Of a stretch of 64,000 nt of DNA, positions 45,427 through 54,768 are shown piece by piece. The stretch covers positions 1-64,000 of the forward strand of contig MGZK01000132.1 of assembly GCA_001802125.1 (NCBI GenBank), in the 5' to 3' direction. Both the position numbers and the translations under genes were made by a program. This DNA comes from Geobacteraceae bacterium GWC2_55_20 (lineage in GTDB: Bacteria; Desulfobacterota; Desulfuromonadia; Geobacterales; Pseudopelobacteraceae). Within the stretch, counting starts at the first letter, position 1, and every line of letters starts with the position of its first letter. Under the pieces are notes generated by a model. The model saw nothing but the letters and a program-made list of their open reading frames with translations. It searched no databases and was not told the origin of the DNA.

Positions 45427-47022
45427 TTACTGTTTGAACGTCCTGTTACCTTTAAGATCATACACGAAAATGCTGTATCCGATCTTAGCCACGGGTTGCT
45501 TGTTCTTTAGCCAGGAGTACTCATCTTTCGAATCCAGATACACTCCCTGAAGATTCGTTGCGCTGACAGCTATAAGTTGATCCGGGTGAATTAAAACAGG
45601 CTTGTCAGGTTCCGGATTAAACAGATAATGGCTGGGAAGCCAGTCATAGTTAATGCCGTATCTCTGTGGGGAATCGGCGCCGAAGTAGCTCAGGCTGATA
45701 CGCTGGATACCGTTGATATCCATGAACTTTTTGAGCCCGATCAAGTCCTGGCCCCAATCGAGATTGGAGTCAACCAGATATTTGTATCCGTTTGCCGGCC
45801 CTCCTACAAGCTCGTTAAAATACGCCAGGTAATGAGGAGCAAAATACAGGCTGGCTGCAATACACCATGCGACCATGGCGTATGAAAAACACCTTATGCG
45901 GACAGTAAAGTTACACAAGCTGCCGATTATTACAAACATGAACGGATAGGCCGGCAGAAGGTAGCGAACGCCGATAGCGCCTTGAGAAAACGAAAAGAAC
46001 AGCATGGTGCATATGATCGGCGCCAGCAGGAACAGGTCATCAAACAACTCGCGACGCTTTTTCAAAAACAGCAGCGCCAATGACAACATAAAAAGTATCA
46101 GTACGGAGATCGGCGTTTTGAACAGAAACACGAGCGGATAAAAATACCACCAACCGAAATCAGTATAGTTTCCCATCAGGAATGCCGCCTGTCCTGACAC
46201 GCGTTTGTCGAACTGGAACAGTATCCCCTCTAGGTACGGCTCCAAATCGAACCCGAACCCCAGAACCAAAACAATTAGAGCGATGCAGAATATCAGCAGC
46301 ATGTGCGGGAGGAGATTCTTTTTCTCCCTGTACATGGCTGCCAGATAGAAAATAAGAACCAGCGGCATCAACAGCACGGCATTGAATTTTGAAAGCAGTG
46401 CCAAACCTGTAAAGATGCCGGCAGCAAGCGAGCTTCCCAAAGCATGGTATTTAAGATTCTTCCAAACATGATACAGCGCGATAAATGAAAACACCGTCAG
46501 CGGCATGTCCGGCACGATCAGTCCGGAAAAGGCCAGCATGGCCGGATTGAATGCGAACAGTACCGTAGACAGGATACCGCCCTTCTCGCCGTATAAATCG
46601 CTGCTGAAGCGGTAGACATACCACCCCAGCAAGACCGAGAGAAGTGCGGTCATCAGGCGGGATGCGATCAGCAGGCGGTCGTTGTGGTTGCTCGGGTCCG
46701 AAAGCAGCGCCTGCCCCCGGTAGTAATCAACCGCGCCCAGAAAAGCCCGGTCCCTGACGATGTCCGGGCCGTATTCCCAAAGCTGCCGGGGCTGCTCGAC
46801 AAACAGATGCGGAAAGCTGTTCAGATAATACGGCAAAGGGGGGTGCAGGATGGCGCCCATCACATCCCACTTATGCGTGGTCAGCAGGTATTTGCCGATG
46901 CCGAAATACTGCACCTCGTCGAAGGTGGCCGACTGGGATGAAATACTGATGTACGACTGGATAAAAAAGGCCAACAGCAGGGCACAGATGACCAGTTTGG
47001 CTTTTATCGGCTTCATTACCAT
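45427..47022 (-). CDS. ArnT/PMT-like membrane glycosyltransferase (GT39/83-type)
   Basis: Multi-TM; SATFDEVQYFGIGKYLLTT N-terminal luminal loop with acidic residue; C-terminal NLDWGQDLIGLKKF. Confidence 0.82.
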   Translation of the reverse strand: MVMKPIKAKLVICALLLAFFIQSYISISSQSATFDEVQYFGIGKYLLTTHKWDVMGAILHPPLPYYLNSFPHLFVEQPRQLWEYGPDIVRDRAFLGAVDYYRGQALLSDPSNHNDRLLIASRLMTALLSVLLGWYVYRFSSDLYGEKGGILSTVLFAFNPAMLAFSGLIVPDMPLTVFSFIALYHVWKNLKYHALGSSLAAGIFTGLALLSKFNAVLLMPLVLIFYLAAMYREKKNLLPHMLLIFCIALIVLVLGFGFDLEPYLEGILFQFDKRVSGQAAFLMGNYTDFGWWYFYPLVFLFKTPISVLILFMLSLALLFLKKRRELFDDLFLLAPIICTMLFFSFSQGAIGVRYLLPAYPFMFVIIGSLCNFTVRIRCFSYAMVAWCIAASLYFAPHYLAYFNELVGGPANGYKYLVDSNLDWGQDLIGLKKFMDINGIQRISLSYFGADSPQRYGINYDWLPSHYLFNPEPDKPVLIHPDQLIAVSATNLQGVYLDSKDEYSWLKNKQPVAKIGYSIFVYDLKGNRTFKQ

Positions 47023-47045
47023 TTAGCAGTTCGTTCCATTCAGGT

Positions 47046-48665
47046 TCATAGCTCGTTACCCTCATACCAGCCCAGTTCAACCCCGGCGCCGCCGGCCCTG
47101 GCGAAATCCCGCTCCGCATCGGCAAGCTTCCCCAGCTGTTTCAACGCAAGCCCGCGGTGATAGTAGTATGCCGGATGCGGATAGAGCGAGATGGCGGCCG
47201 TGAAATCCTGTACCGCTTCAGGATAATGCCCCATCAAGCGGTTGGCCTCTCCCCTGAAAGCGTAAAGGTTGAATATTCTCCGCTGCCACACCCCGTCCGC
47301 AATAGCTATCGCCGCTGAAAAATCATCCACCGCGGCACGGTATTCGCCGCGCGCGGCATACAGTCGCCCACGTTCCTTGTAGGAAGCCACTTCCGGCCTG
47401 TGTTCGATCACCCTGGTCCAAAGGCTCTCCGAATCATGCCATACCGGAATATCCCCGCGTGTCAGAAAAGCGTGGGACAGAAGCAGGACAATCATAAACC
47501 CGCCGGCCCCGGCCTGCCGCCACCTTCCCGGCCAGGTTTTCCGGAAGATGAATGCCGGCAGAAACGCCACCGCAATACTGGGCGCTATCGCCGGAAGGTA
47601 GGTAAAGCGCGCAGCCAGCGACTGATCACCATTCTGGAAAAAGGCCAGCACCGGCAGCAAAGGCAGCAAAAAACAAAGCAGGGTTGCCGGCAGCCAGGGA
47701 TAGGCCTTGCGTAAAGTAAACAAGAGGATGGCAGCCAGCACGACCAGTAAGGTTTTGAGCGCGTATGAGACCGGAATCGGATCGGGAATCAGGTAAAAGG
47801 GAAGTATGTCCAGCGGAAAAAGCATCAGGCGCACATATTCAAAGATTGCATTGCCCGATACTGCCAAGCGCTGGCTGAAGGGGAAATCAGAATAGGAGAT
47901 CAGATAGCCGGCCTTGGCCGTGGATCTGATCGTGATGACCGCAATGGCCGCCGAGAGCAACATGAACGGGATCTTCTCGACAAGAAGACGCATTGTCCGC
48001 CCCGGCCGGATTCCCCCTTGATGGCGCCAGTCGATCACCAGCAGCAACACCGGCAGCACCAGGCTGACCGACTTGGACATCAGCGAACAGGCATAAAGCA
48101 GCAGCGAACAAACATAGGCCGGCCAGGCGCCACGCTCCTCACGCCTGCCGGCATAGCGCAGATAGACCGCAACCGATGCCAGCGCAAAAAAACCGTTCAG
48201 GACATCCTTACGCTCCGTCACCCAGGCCACCGACTCCACCCGCAGCGGATGAAGCCCCCACAACAGGCCGGCCGACAGCAACATGAACAGGTACGGGAAC
48301 CGGCCCTGTTCCGCAAGCCATGGCTCCCTGCCCGTCAGGCTGCCAGCAATCAGCACCACCAGTCCGGCATTGATCGAGTGCAGCAGGATATTGGTGAGAT
48401 GATAACCGAACGGGTCCAATCCCCAGAAATGATAATCGATCGCGAAAGATATCCAGGTAAGCGGCATCCACCAGCCGATATACTGTTCCGTAAAAGCCGA
48501 CTTGATGGTATGCGCATCAAGCTGCCTGATCAGCGGATTGTTCAGGACATAATCCGGGTCGTCATACCCGACAAAACCGCAGTCGAGCGCCGGAAGGTAT
48601 ACCAGCAGGCATATCAGCGCGGCTGATACGGCGATGACGGCCGTTGATAATCGGAGGTGTATCAT
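47046..48665 (-). CDS. TMTC-like multi-TM protein with C-terminal TPRs
   Basis: FVGYDDPDYVLNNPLIRQL, HLTNILLHSINAGLV, LLWGLHPLRVESVAWVTERKDVL; C-terminal TPRs; start MIHLRLSTA. Confidence 0.83.
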   Translation of the reverse strand: MIHLRLSTAVIAVSAALICLLVYLPALDCGFVGYDDPDYVLNNPLIRQLDAHTIKSAFTEQYIGWWMPLTWISFAIDYHFWGLDPFGYHLTNILLHSINAGLVVLIAGSLTGREPWLAEQGRFPYLFMLLSAGLLWGLHPLRVESVAWVTERKDVLNGFFALASVAVYLRYAGRREERGAWPAYVCSLLLYACSLMSKSVSLVLPVLLLVIDWRHQGGIRPGRTMRLLVEKIPFMLLSAAIAVITIRSTAKAGYLISYSDFPFSQRLAVSGNAIFEYVRLMLFPLDILPFYLIPDPIPVSYALKTLLVVLAAILLFTLRKAYPWLPATLLCFLLPLLPVLAFFQNGDQSLAARFTYLPAIAPSIAVAFLPAFIFRKTWPGRWRQAGAGGFMIVLLLSHAFLTRGDIPVWHDSESLWTRVIEHRPEVASYKERGRLYAARGEYRAAVDDFSAAIAIADGVWQRRIFNLYAFRGEANRLMGHYPEAVQDFTAAISLYPHPAYYYHRGLALKQLGKLADAERDFARAGGAGVELGWYEGNEL

Positions 48666-48730
48666 TGTTCCCCTGCCGGACAACGATAATCCGGATTGCA
48701 TTGCCGGTTTCTCGCCGGACGGAGAATCCT

Positions 48731-49414
48731 TCAACGCAGAAGGTTGTATTTGATAATGCAACGCACCGCTGAAAGGCCATCTTTCCAGCCTATTTTCTTG
48801 CCTTCCAGGTAGGTCCTCCCGGAATAGGAAATGCCGGTTTCGTAAATTCTCACCTTCAGCTTTGCAAGTTTGGCGGTAATCTCCGGCTCAAAACCGAAAC
48901 GATCTTCCTCGATTTTAATCCGCTCCAGTACTTCACGCCTGAACACCTTGTAACAGGTTTCCATATCGCTCAGATTGAGATTGGTGAACAGATTGGACAT
49001 CAGCGTCAGCAGTTTGTTTCCGACCATATGCCAGAAGAACAGAACCCGGCGATAGTCGCCGGTTACGAAACGGGAACCATAGACAACGTCCGCCTTGCCT
49101 TCAAGAATCGGCTGGATCAGCTTGGAATACTGGGCCGGGTCATACTCAAGGTCGGCATCCTGCACTACGACAATATCGCCGGTCACATGGCTGAAGCCGG
49201 TCCGCAAGGCCGCGCCCTTGCCCATGTTCCGGTCATGCAGAAAGACACGGGTGGTATCATCGGCCAGGTCCATCAGGATTTCGCGGCTGCCGTCCGTGGA
49301 GCCGTCATCGACAAAAATAATTTCCTTGTCAATCGCGACGGCCCTGACCGACTCGCACAACTCCCTGACCGTTGCGCATTCGTTATATACCGGTATGACT
49401 ATGGAGAGCTTCAA
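48731..49414 (-). CDS. Glycosyltransferase family 2 (DPM1/GtrB-like)
   Basis: MKLSIVIPVYNECATVRELCESV, FVDDGSTDGSREIL, QDADLEYDPAQY. Confidence 0.9.
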   Translation of the reverse strand: MKLSIVIPVYNECATVRELCESVRAVAIDKEIIFVDDGSTDGSREILMDLADDTTRVFLHDRNMGKGAALRTGFSHVTGDIVVVQDADLEYDPAQYSKLIQPILEGKADVVYGSRFVTGDYRRVLFFWHMVGNKLLTLMSNLFTNLNLSDMETCYKVFRREVLERIKIEEDRFGFEPEITAKLAKLKVRIYETGISYSGRTYLEGKKIGWKDGLSAVRCIIKYNLLR

Positions 49415-49421
49415 GGCGAGG

Positions 49422-49838
49422 TCACAGGTCCTCTCCGGTTGTGCTCATCACCAGTTTGCCATGTTTGACCCCCTTGACGCCGATCAGTTCATTGGCGATC
49501 TGCTTGATCTCCCTGACAGGCCCCCGGATAATCAGCACCTCCAAGCAGTTATGGGCATCCAGATGCACATGGAGCGAGGAGATTATCTGGTCATGATGTG
49601 AATGCTGATGTTCCGTCAGTTTGTCGGACAGGTCACGCACATGGTGGTTATATACCAGGGTGACGGTGCCGACCGCCTCCTGATCCTCCGATCCCAGCCG
49701 TTCCTCCACCAGCGAAGCCCGGATAAGATCACGAATCGCTTCTGAACGATTCATATAGCTCTTCTGTTCGATCAACTGGTCGAAACTGGCCAGCAGTTTT
49801 TCATCGAGCGAGATGCCGAATCTGACCGTATTTCCCAT
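49422..49838 (-). CDS. nikR: Nickel-responsive transcriptional regulator NikR
   Basis: [35 protein letters not shown] (RHH); [30 protein letters not shown] nickel-site region. Confidence 0.93.
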   Translation of the reverse strand: MGNTVRFGISLDEKLLASFDQLIEQKSYMNRSEAIRDLIRASLVEERLGSEDQEAVGTVTLVYNHHVRDLSDKLTEHQHSHHDQIISSLHVHLDAHNCLEVLIIRGPVREIKQIANELIGVKGVKHGKLVMSTTGEDL

Positions 49839-49993
49839 GATTGACTCCTGTATCTCAGATAAATTGGTAACGGCATGGTACTCGATTCCGCCGGCAAATA
49901 AAACAGTTTCCTCAACTAGCCACCGGCCTGAGCGGGATGAACTTGCGCATCATCTCCATGCTTCTCTGCCGGACTCCGCTCCGGAATCAGGGA

Positions 49994-50854
49994 TCAATCA
50001 CTCGCTCCGGTGATCTCCACCGAGGTATGCCCATGAATCTGGAAGCGGTTGGTCTTCAGTTTGACATCACAAGGGTTGCAGAACCCGTAGCAGTCACAAT
50101 CCCTGAAACCTTCGTAAATAGTGAAATCCGGATCGAGCAGATGCCCGACCGGAGCGCGGCCATCGTAAAGATCGCCATGGCAGCGGAAAATATCGCCGCC
50201 GGGACCGATAATCAGCTCGCTTGTCCGGCAGCGGACTTGCCGCATGGTTCGCCGGTCGCAGGCGCCGGGATAGCTGAAGCTGCCCTGCAGCGCTCCTTCA
50301 TGCTCCCCCAGGAACTCCTTGGTGCGAAAATCGATTCCCAGCGCTCCGCAATACCGCTGCGCCCGCAGAATTTCCGTTTCCTGATGCGGGTGCAGCACCC
50401 CCCAGACCCCGATGCTGTAGCCGGCCCGCTGCAGGAGCAGAACCTTTTCCGCCAGCTGTTCAAGGTCCATTACCTCGGGATGGTAACTGACCCGGATCGA
50501 CGCATAGGGGGACTCGCGCCTGATACGGCCGGGCGGGACCTCCGCCATGAAATGCGCTATATCAAACTGCAGGTTGGTGAGCAGATCGATGTTCAACTCC
50601 GCCGGTATGCCGTTGATGATCGCCGTAAAATCCGGATGCAGGCTCGGCTCGCCCCCTCCCAGCGTCACCGGCAGGTCGGGGCGCGAAACGATCCGGCCCA
50701 GTCCCGCGCGCCAATCTTCCCCCGACAGCAGCGGCCTTGCCGGCGAGAACCCGCCGAAACGGTTGATGCAGTAACTGCAGTGCAGATTGCACTCAAGCGA
50801 AAGAAAAACGGCGATATAATTATATTTGGCAGGGATGATGATCGGTTTCAGCAC
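49994..50854 (-). CDS. Radical SAM protein
   Basis: LSLECNLHCSYCINRFGG (CX3CX2C), VTLGGGEPSLHPDF; C-terminal CDCYGFCNPCDVK. Confidence 0.88.
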   Translation of the reverse strand: MLKPIIIPAKYNYIAVFLSLECNLHCSYCINRFGGFSPARPLLSGEDWRAGLGRIVSRPDLPVTLGGGEPSLHPDFTAIINGIPAELNIDLLTNLQFDIAHFMAEVPPGRIRRESPYASIRVSYHPEVMDLEQLAEKVLLLQRAGYSIGVWGVLHPHQETEILRAQRYCGALGIDFRTKEFLGEHEGALQGSFSYPGACDRRTMRQVRCRTSELIIGPGGDIFRCHGDLYDGRAPVGHLLDPDFTIYEGFRDCDCYGFCNPCDVKLKTNRFQIHGHTSVEITGASD

Positions 50855-50871
50855 ACGCTCACCTTTATGAG

Positions 50872-51975
50872 TCAGATAAAATTCAGGTGCATCGGAGACG
50901 GACCGGGAGGATCGAAAAGCTCACTCCGCCCCTGGCGCAAATCCCACAGGTACTCGTTGACCTTGTGCTGAAGACAGAGCGAACCGCACATGTTGCGGGC
51001 ATCGAAGCTTTCCGAGGCGATCAGGTCCATGACCTCCCAGTAGCGTTCCCCCTTCCAGAGTTCCTTGAAGGAGGTCTCGACAATATTGCCGATATGGTAT
51101 TTTTTGTAACGGCTATTGAACAGCATGCCGCAAGGCGCCACCAGACCGGAACCGGAAAGCTGCATGATGAACGGAGGCCCATAGCAGCGACTGTAAACCC
51201 TTTTACCGTCGGAGAGGATCTTTGACCACTTGACACTGACCTGGCATGCGCTATCCGAGCAGGCCTCGGCCACCCTCAGCAGTGGCTCCATGCCATGATA
51301 CTTGTTGTAATCAATCCCGAGCGAGGAGTTTTCGTCGTCGCTGCAATGTTTGATGACGACATAGTCAACCCCCAGCTCCTTCCCCAAACGGGACAGGGGC
51401 ATGATCTGATCGGCAAACTCCGGCAGCAGAACCATCTGCATCCCCAGCGTAACCGGCAGGAGCAGTTCACGTTTCAGCGCTACGCAGCGCCGGATGGTCG
51501 CAATCACCTTGTCAAAAGCTGCGGGGGCGCAGCCATGGATAGCGGCATACCGGTCGCGCTCACCGGCCGAAATATTGAAACGCAGATAGGTCAGCGCCGG
51601 AAGGATTTCCGCCAGACGCCCGTCGTCCAGCAGGTAACCGTTGGTGCCGAGTGCCATGTCCAGGCCGTTGGCCCGTCCCCTCAGGATCGCGTCGTACAGA
51701 TGCGGCGAACAGCTGCTCTCGCCGTCGCTGACAAAGCTGATCCCCTTGACCCCGATTTCGGCGGCATCGTCGAGGAAGCGGAAGATCACGTCGCGGGTGA
51801 TCACCCTGGCATCGTTCTCCTGCAGCTGGCCATAGCAGTATACACAGCGATAGCTGCAGGCCCTTGTCAGGGCGCAGTCAATCGTAATCGGCGCGATCCG
51901 CTCCCCGCGCAGCCAGGCTTCAACCCGTTCCCGGTGCCAGTCCAGCTTGTGTCCGTCCAGGATGATCTCAGCCAC
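50872..51975 (-). CDS. Radical SAM/SPASM-like protein ('DGHKL...NFI' type)
   Basis: LTRACSYRCVYCYGQLQ; C-terminal CGMLFNSRYKKYHIGNIVETSFKELWKG...CGSLCLQHKVNEYLWDL. Confidence 0.9.
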   Translation of the reverse strand: MAEIILDGHKLDWHRERVEAWLRGERIAPITIDCALTRACSYRCVYCYGQLQENDARVITRDVIFRFLDDAAEIGVKGISFVSDGESSCSPHLYDAILRGRANGLDMALGTNGYLLDDGRLAEILPALTYLRFNISAGERDRYAAIHGCAPAAFDKVIATIRRCVALKRELLLPVTLGMQMVLLPEFADQIMPLSRLGKELGVDYVVIKHCSDDENSSLGIDYNKYHGMEPLLRVAEACSDSACQVSVKWSKILSDGKRVYSRCYGPPFIMQLSGSGLVAPCGMLFNSRYKKYHIGNIVETSFKELWKGERYWEVMDLIASESFDARNMCGSLCLQHKVNEYLWDLRQGRSELFDPPGPSPMHLNFI

Positions 51976-52747
51976 GGCGCCCGGCCTCCTTCAGCGCGGC
52001 CAGACGGACCGCGGACACTGTCGCGTCAGCCGGAGTCCCGTTCCCGGCATGACCGGCATGAACCTCCATAAAAGTGGAGACATAGCCGCGGGCGACCCTC
52101 ACAAGGGAACGGAGAGTAGTCGCGCTTGAGTCTCCGCTTCCCCTGCGGCTAAGTGCGTACGGAACCTCGGCATACAGGTGTCCCCGACGGATGGTTTTGA
52201 TCAGCAGCTCGGTCTGGTAAAAGAAACCGCCGTTTTTCAGTTCTATTCCTGAAAAAACCGCCTTGCGGTACATCACCGTGCCGTTCATATAGTTGAGCGA
52301 AAGGCCGAACGAAGCCTTGATGATCTCCCGGTACAGTATTGAAAGCAGGCGCCGGCCGAAGCTCCTGACTTCGCGGTTGAAAACAAAGGGAACCACGATA
52401 TCGACCTGCTCCAGAAGCGGCAGGTAACGCAGAATCTCGGCCGCGTCGTTCTCACCGTCTCCCGGAAGCATAACCACAATTTCACCGGAGCACTTTTTGA
52501 CCCCATCCCAGAAGGAAGCGCCGATGCCTTCCGGCAGAGCGTGGTGGATCACACTCACCGCCGGGTACGCGGCGGCAAACTCGTCGGCAATCCGGCCGGT
52601 ACCGTCGCTGCTGCCGTCGTTGACAATCAGCAACTCTCCCGCCACGGCAAATTTTTCAAATGCCGCAAGCACATTCCGGACCGCCCCGTCAAGGTTTTGC
52701 TCCTCATTCAGAGCAGGCATCACCACTGAAACCATAAAATCGCTCAC
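51968..52747 (-). CDS. Glycosyltransferase family 2
   Basis: VSVVMPALNEEQNLDGAVRNVL, IVNDGSSDGTGRIAD, LPGDGENDAAEIL. Confidence 0.88.
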   Translation of the reverse strand: MSDFMVSVVMPALNEEQNLDGAVRNVLAAFEKFAVAGELLIVNDGSSDGTGRIADEFAAAYPAVSVIHHALPEGIGASFWDGVKKCSGEIVVMLPGDGENDAAEILRYLPLLEQVDIVVPFVFNREVRSFGRRLLSILYREIIKASFGLSLNYMNGTVMYRKAVFSGIELKNGGFFYQTELLIKTIRRGHLYAEVPYALSRRGSGDSSATTLRSLVRVARGYVSTFMEVHAGHAGNGTPADATVSAVRLAALKEAGRRG

Positions 52748-53784
52748 AGCATCCCCCGCACCGCAGCCACGATCCCGTCCACATCGGGATAACAGGCCTG
52801 TTCCAGCACATGACTGGCCGGAGTCGGACAGTCGGCGATACAGATGCGGCGAACCGGGGCGCGCAACGCATCGAAGGCGCGCTCCGCAACCACCGCGGCC
52901 ACCTCGGCCGAAATCCCGCAGCGCTTCCAGCCGGTGTCGGCCACCAGCAGGCGGCCGGTTTTCCGGACGGAAGCCGCGATCAGCTCCTCGTCCAGCGGGC
53001 TGACCGAACGCAGGTCGATCACCTCGGCCGATATTCCGGTCCGTGCTAGTTCCCCGGCCGCCAGCATCAGCTCACCGACCATGTATGACACGCCCACCAG
53101 GGTAACATCAGCGCCACCACGGCGGACAACCCCGCTGCCGGCGCCGATCAGATACGGTTCTTCCGGGACCGGGCCGGTCCGGTCGTACAGCCAGCGATGT
53201 TCAAGCACCAGTGTCGGGGTTGATCCGGCAATCGCGCCCAACAGCAACCCCTTGGCATCATGGGGCGTGGCCGGCATCACCACGTGCAGCCCCGGAACAT
53301 GGGCGAAGAGCGCCTGCAGGCTCTGGGAATGCTGTGCCGCCGAGCCCCAGCCCCGTCCGGTGATGGCCCTGATGGTCAACGGCACCTTGACGCTGCCCCC
53401 GGTCATATAGCTCCATTTGGCGACATGGTTGACGATCTGGTCCATCGACATCGGCAAAAAATCGGTCCTCATATGGATCAGAACCGGGCGCATGCCGGTC
53501 ATGGCAGCGCCGGCGGCAACCCCGGTCAGGCCGTTCTCTGCCAGAGGCATATCCATGACCCGTTCGCGTCCATGCAGCTCCGCCAGCCCCTTGGTGGAAC
53601 CGAATACTCCGCCAGGATCATCGATACCCTCACCGATCAGGAACACCCTCGGATCTCGGGTCAGGGCTTGGTCCAGCGCCTCACGGATGGCATCCCGGTA
53701 CGAGAGCTCCCTGACACATCCCTGGAGCGGTTCAAAGTTTGCACGCCCCCGGCCGCTATCGGCCTGAATTTCAGTCCATGGCAT
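52744..53784 (-). CDS. TPP-dependent 2-oxoacid dehydrogenase E1 beta-like subunit
   Basis: YRDAIREALDQALTRDPRVFLIGEGIDDPGGVFGSTKGL, PLAENGLTGVAAGAAMTGMRPV. Confidence 0.9.
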   Translation of the reverse strand: MPWTEIQADSGRGRANFEPLQGCVRELSYRDAIREALDQALTRDPRVFLIGEGIDDPGGVFGSTKGLAELHGRERVMDMPLAENGLTGVAAGAAMTGMRPVLIHMRTDFLPMSMDQIVNHVAKWSYMTGGSVKVPLTIRAITGRGWGSAAQHSQSLQALFAHVPGLHVVMPATPHDAKGLLLGAIAGSTPTLVLEHRWLYDRTGPVPEEPYLIGAGSGVVRRGGADVTLVGVSYMVGELMLAAGELARTGISAEVIDLRSVSPLDEELIAASVRKTGRLLVADTGWKRCGISAEVAAVVAERAFDALRAPVRRICIADCPTPASHVLEQACYPDVDGIVAAVRGML

Positions 53785-53793
53785 GACGGCTCC

Positions 53794-54768
53794 TCAACAT
53801 ACGTGCTCCAGCAGCGTGGCCGGGTCCGGCCAGGCGCTGGCGCGGGCAAAATCAAAAGCGTCATCGATTTCATGCCGCAGATTGCGCTCGATCGCATCCA
53901 GGTCAGCGCATGAGACCTGGCCAGAGCCGAGCAGGCCGTCCCGGTACAATCTGTGCGGACACCGTTCCAGCCAGCGTTCCAGCTCGTCTTTCGGACGGCA
54001 GCCGGCCTCGAAGTCACAGGCGGGCCCCACGTGCCCCTTCCAGCGATAGGTCTCAAACTCAAGCAGAGACGGGCCGCCGCCACTGCGCGCCCGCTCGATC
54101 GCCTCTCCGGCGACTTGATAGACCGTCCCGAGGTTGTTGCCATCCGCTGTAACGGACGGGATCCCGTACCCAGCCCCCTTGGCTGCAATCCCGCATTCCG
54201 GCTGCCGGGCCTTGAACGGCGAATTGGTGGCATAGAAATTATTCTCACAGACGAAAATCAACGGCAGCGCATGCAGTGCGGCAAAGTTGAGGCTTTCGTG
54301 AAAGCTCCCCTCCTCCGAAGCGCCATCGCCGAAAAAGGCCACGGCGATGCGGCCATTGTTCTGCATCTTTGCCGAGAGAGCAGCGCCGGCCGCCAGCGGT
54401 ATCGATCCGCCTACAATCGCGGTCGAACCGGGTATGCCCCAATCCGGCGCCACCAGGTGCATCGAGCCTCCCCGGCCGCCAGCGCAACCACTCTCGCGGC
54501 CGTAAAGCTCGGCCGCGATCAGGCGCAGAGGCATCCCCTTGGCAATGCAGTGCCCGTGGGAACGATGGGTGCTGAAGATGTAATCCTCGCGGGCCAGGCG
54601 GCTGCAGACACCAACGGCGACCGCCTCCTGGCCGAGGCACAGGTGCACCGGGGTTTTCATCTCCTGTTCATGATAGCGTTCCACGATCCGCTCTTCAAAG
54701 AGCCTGATCCTGGTCAGGGACTCGTACAGCCGCAATAATTCGGACTGGGGCAGGTTTGGAAAGTTCAT
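53794..54768 (-). CDS. TPP-dependent 2-oxoacid dehydrogenase E1 alpha-like subunit
   Basis: YIFSTHRSHGHCIAKGMPLRLIAAELYGRESGCAGGRGGSMHL, GDGASEEGSFHESLNFAALHALPLIFVCENN. Confidence 0.92.
   Translation of the reverse strand: MNFPNLPQSELLRLYESLTRIRLFEERIVERYHEQEMKTPVHLCLGQEAVAVGVCSRLAREDYIFSTHRSHGHCIAKGMPLRLIAAELYGRESGCAGGRGGSMHLVAPDWGIPGSTAIVGGSIPLAAGAALSAKMQNNGRIAVAFFGDGASEEGSFHESLNFAALHALPLIFVCENNFYATNSPFKARQPECGIAAKGAGYGIPSVTADGNNLGTVYQVAGEAIERARSGGGPSLLEFETYRWKGHVGPACDFEAGCRPKDELERWLERCPHRLYRDGLLGSGQVSCADLDAIERNLRHEIDDAFDFARASAWPDPATLLEHVC

Noticed and set aside
49839-49993. Short reverse-strand ORF ([15 protein letters not shown]) between nikR and the radical SAM gene
   Set aside because: Only 15 codons, no clear RBS or conserved pattern; could be chance.
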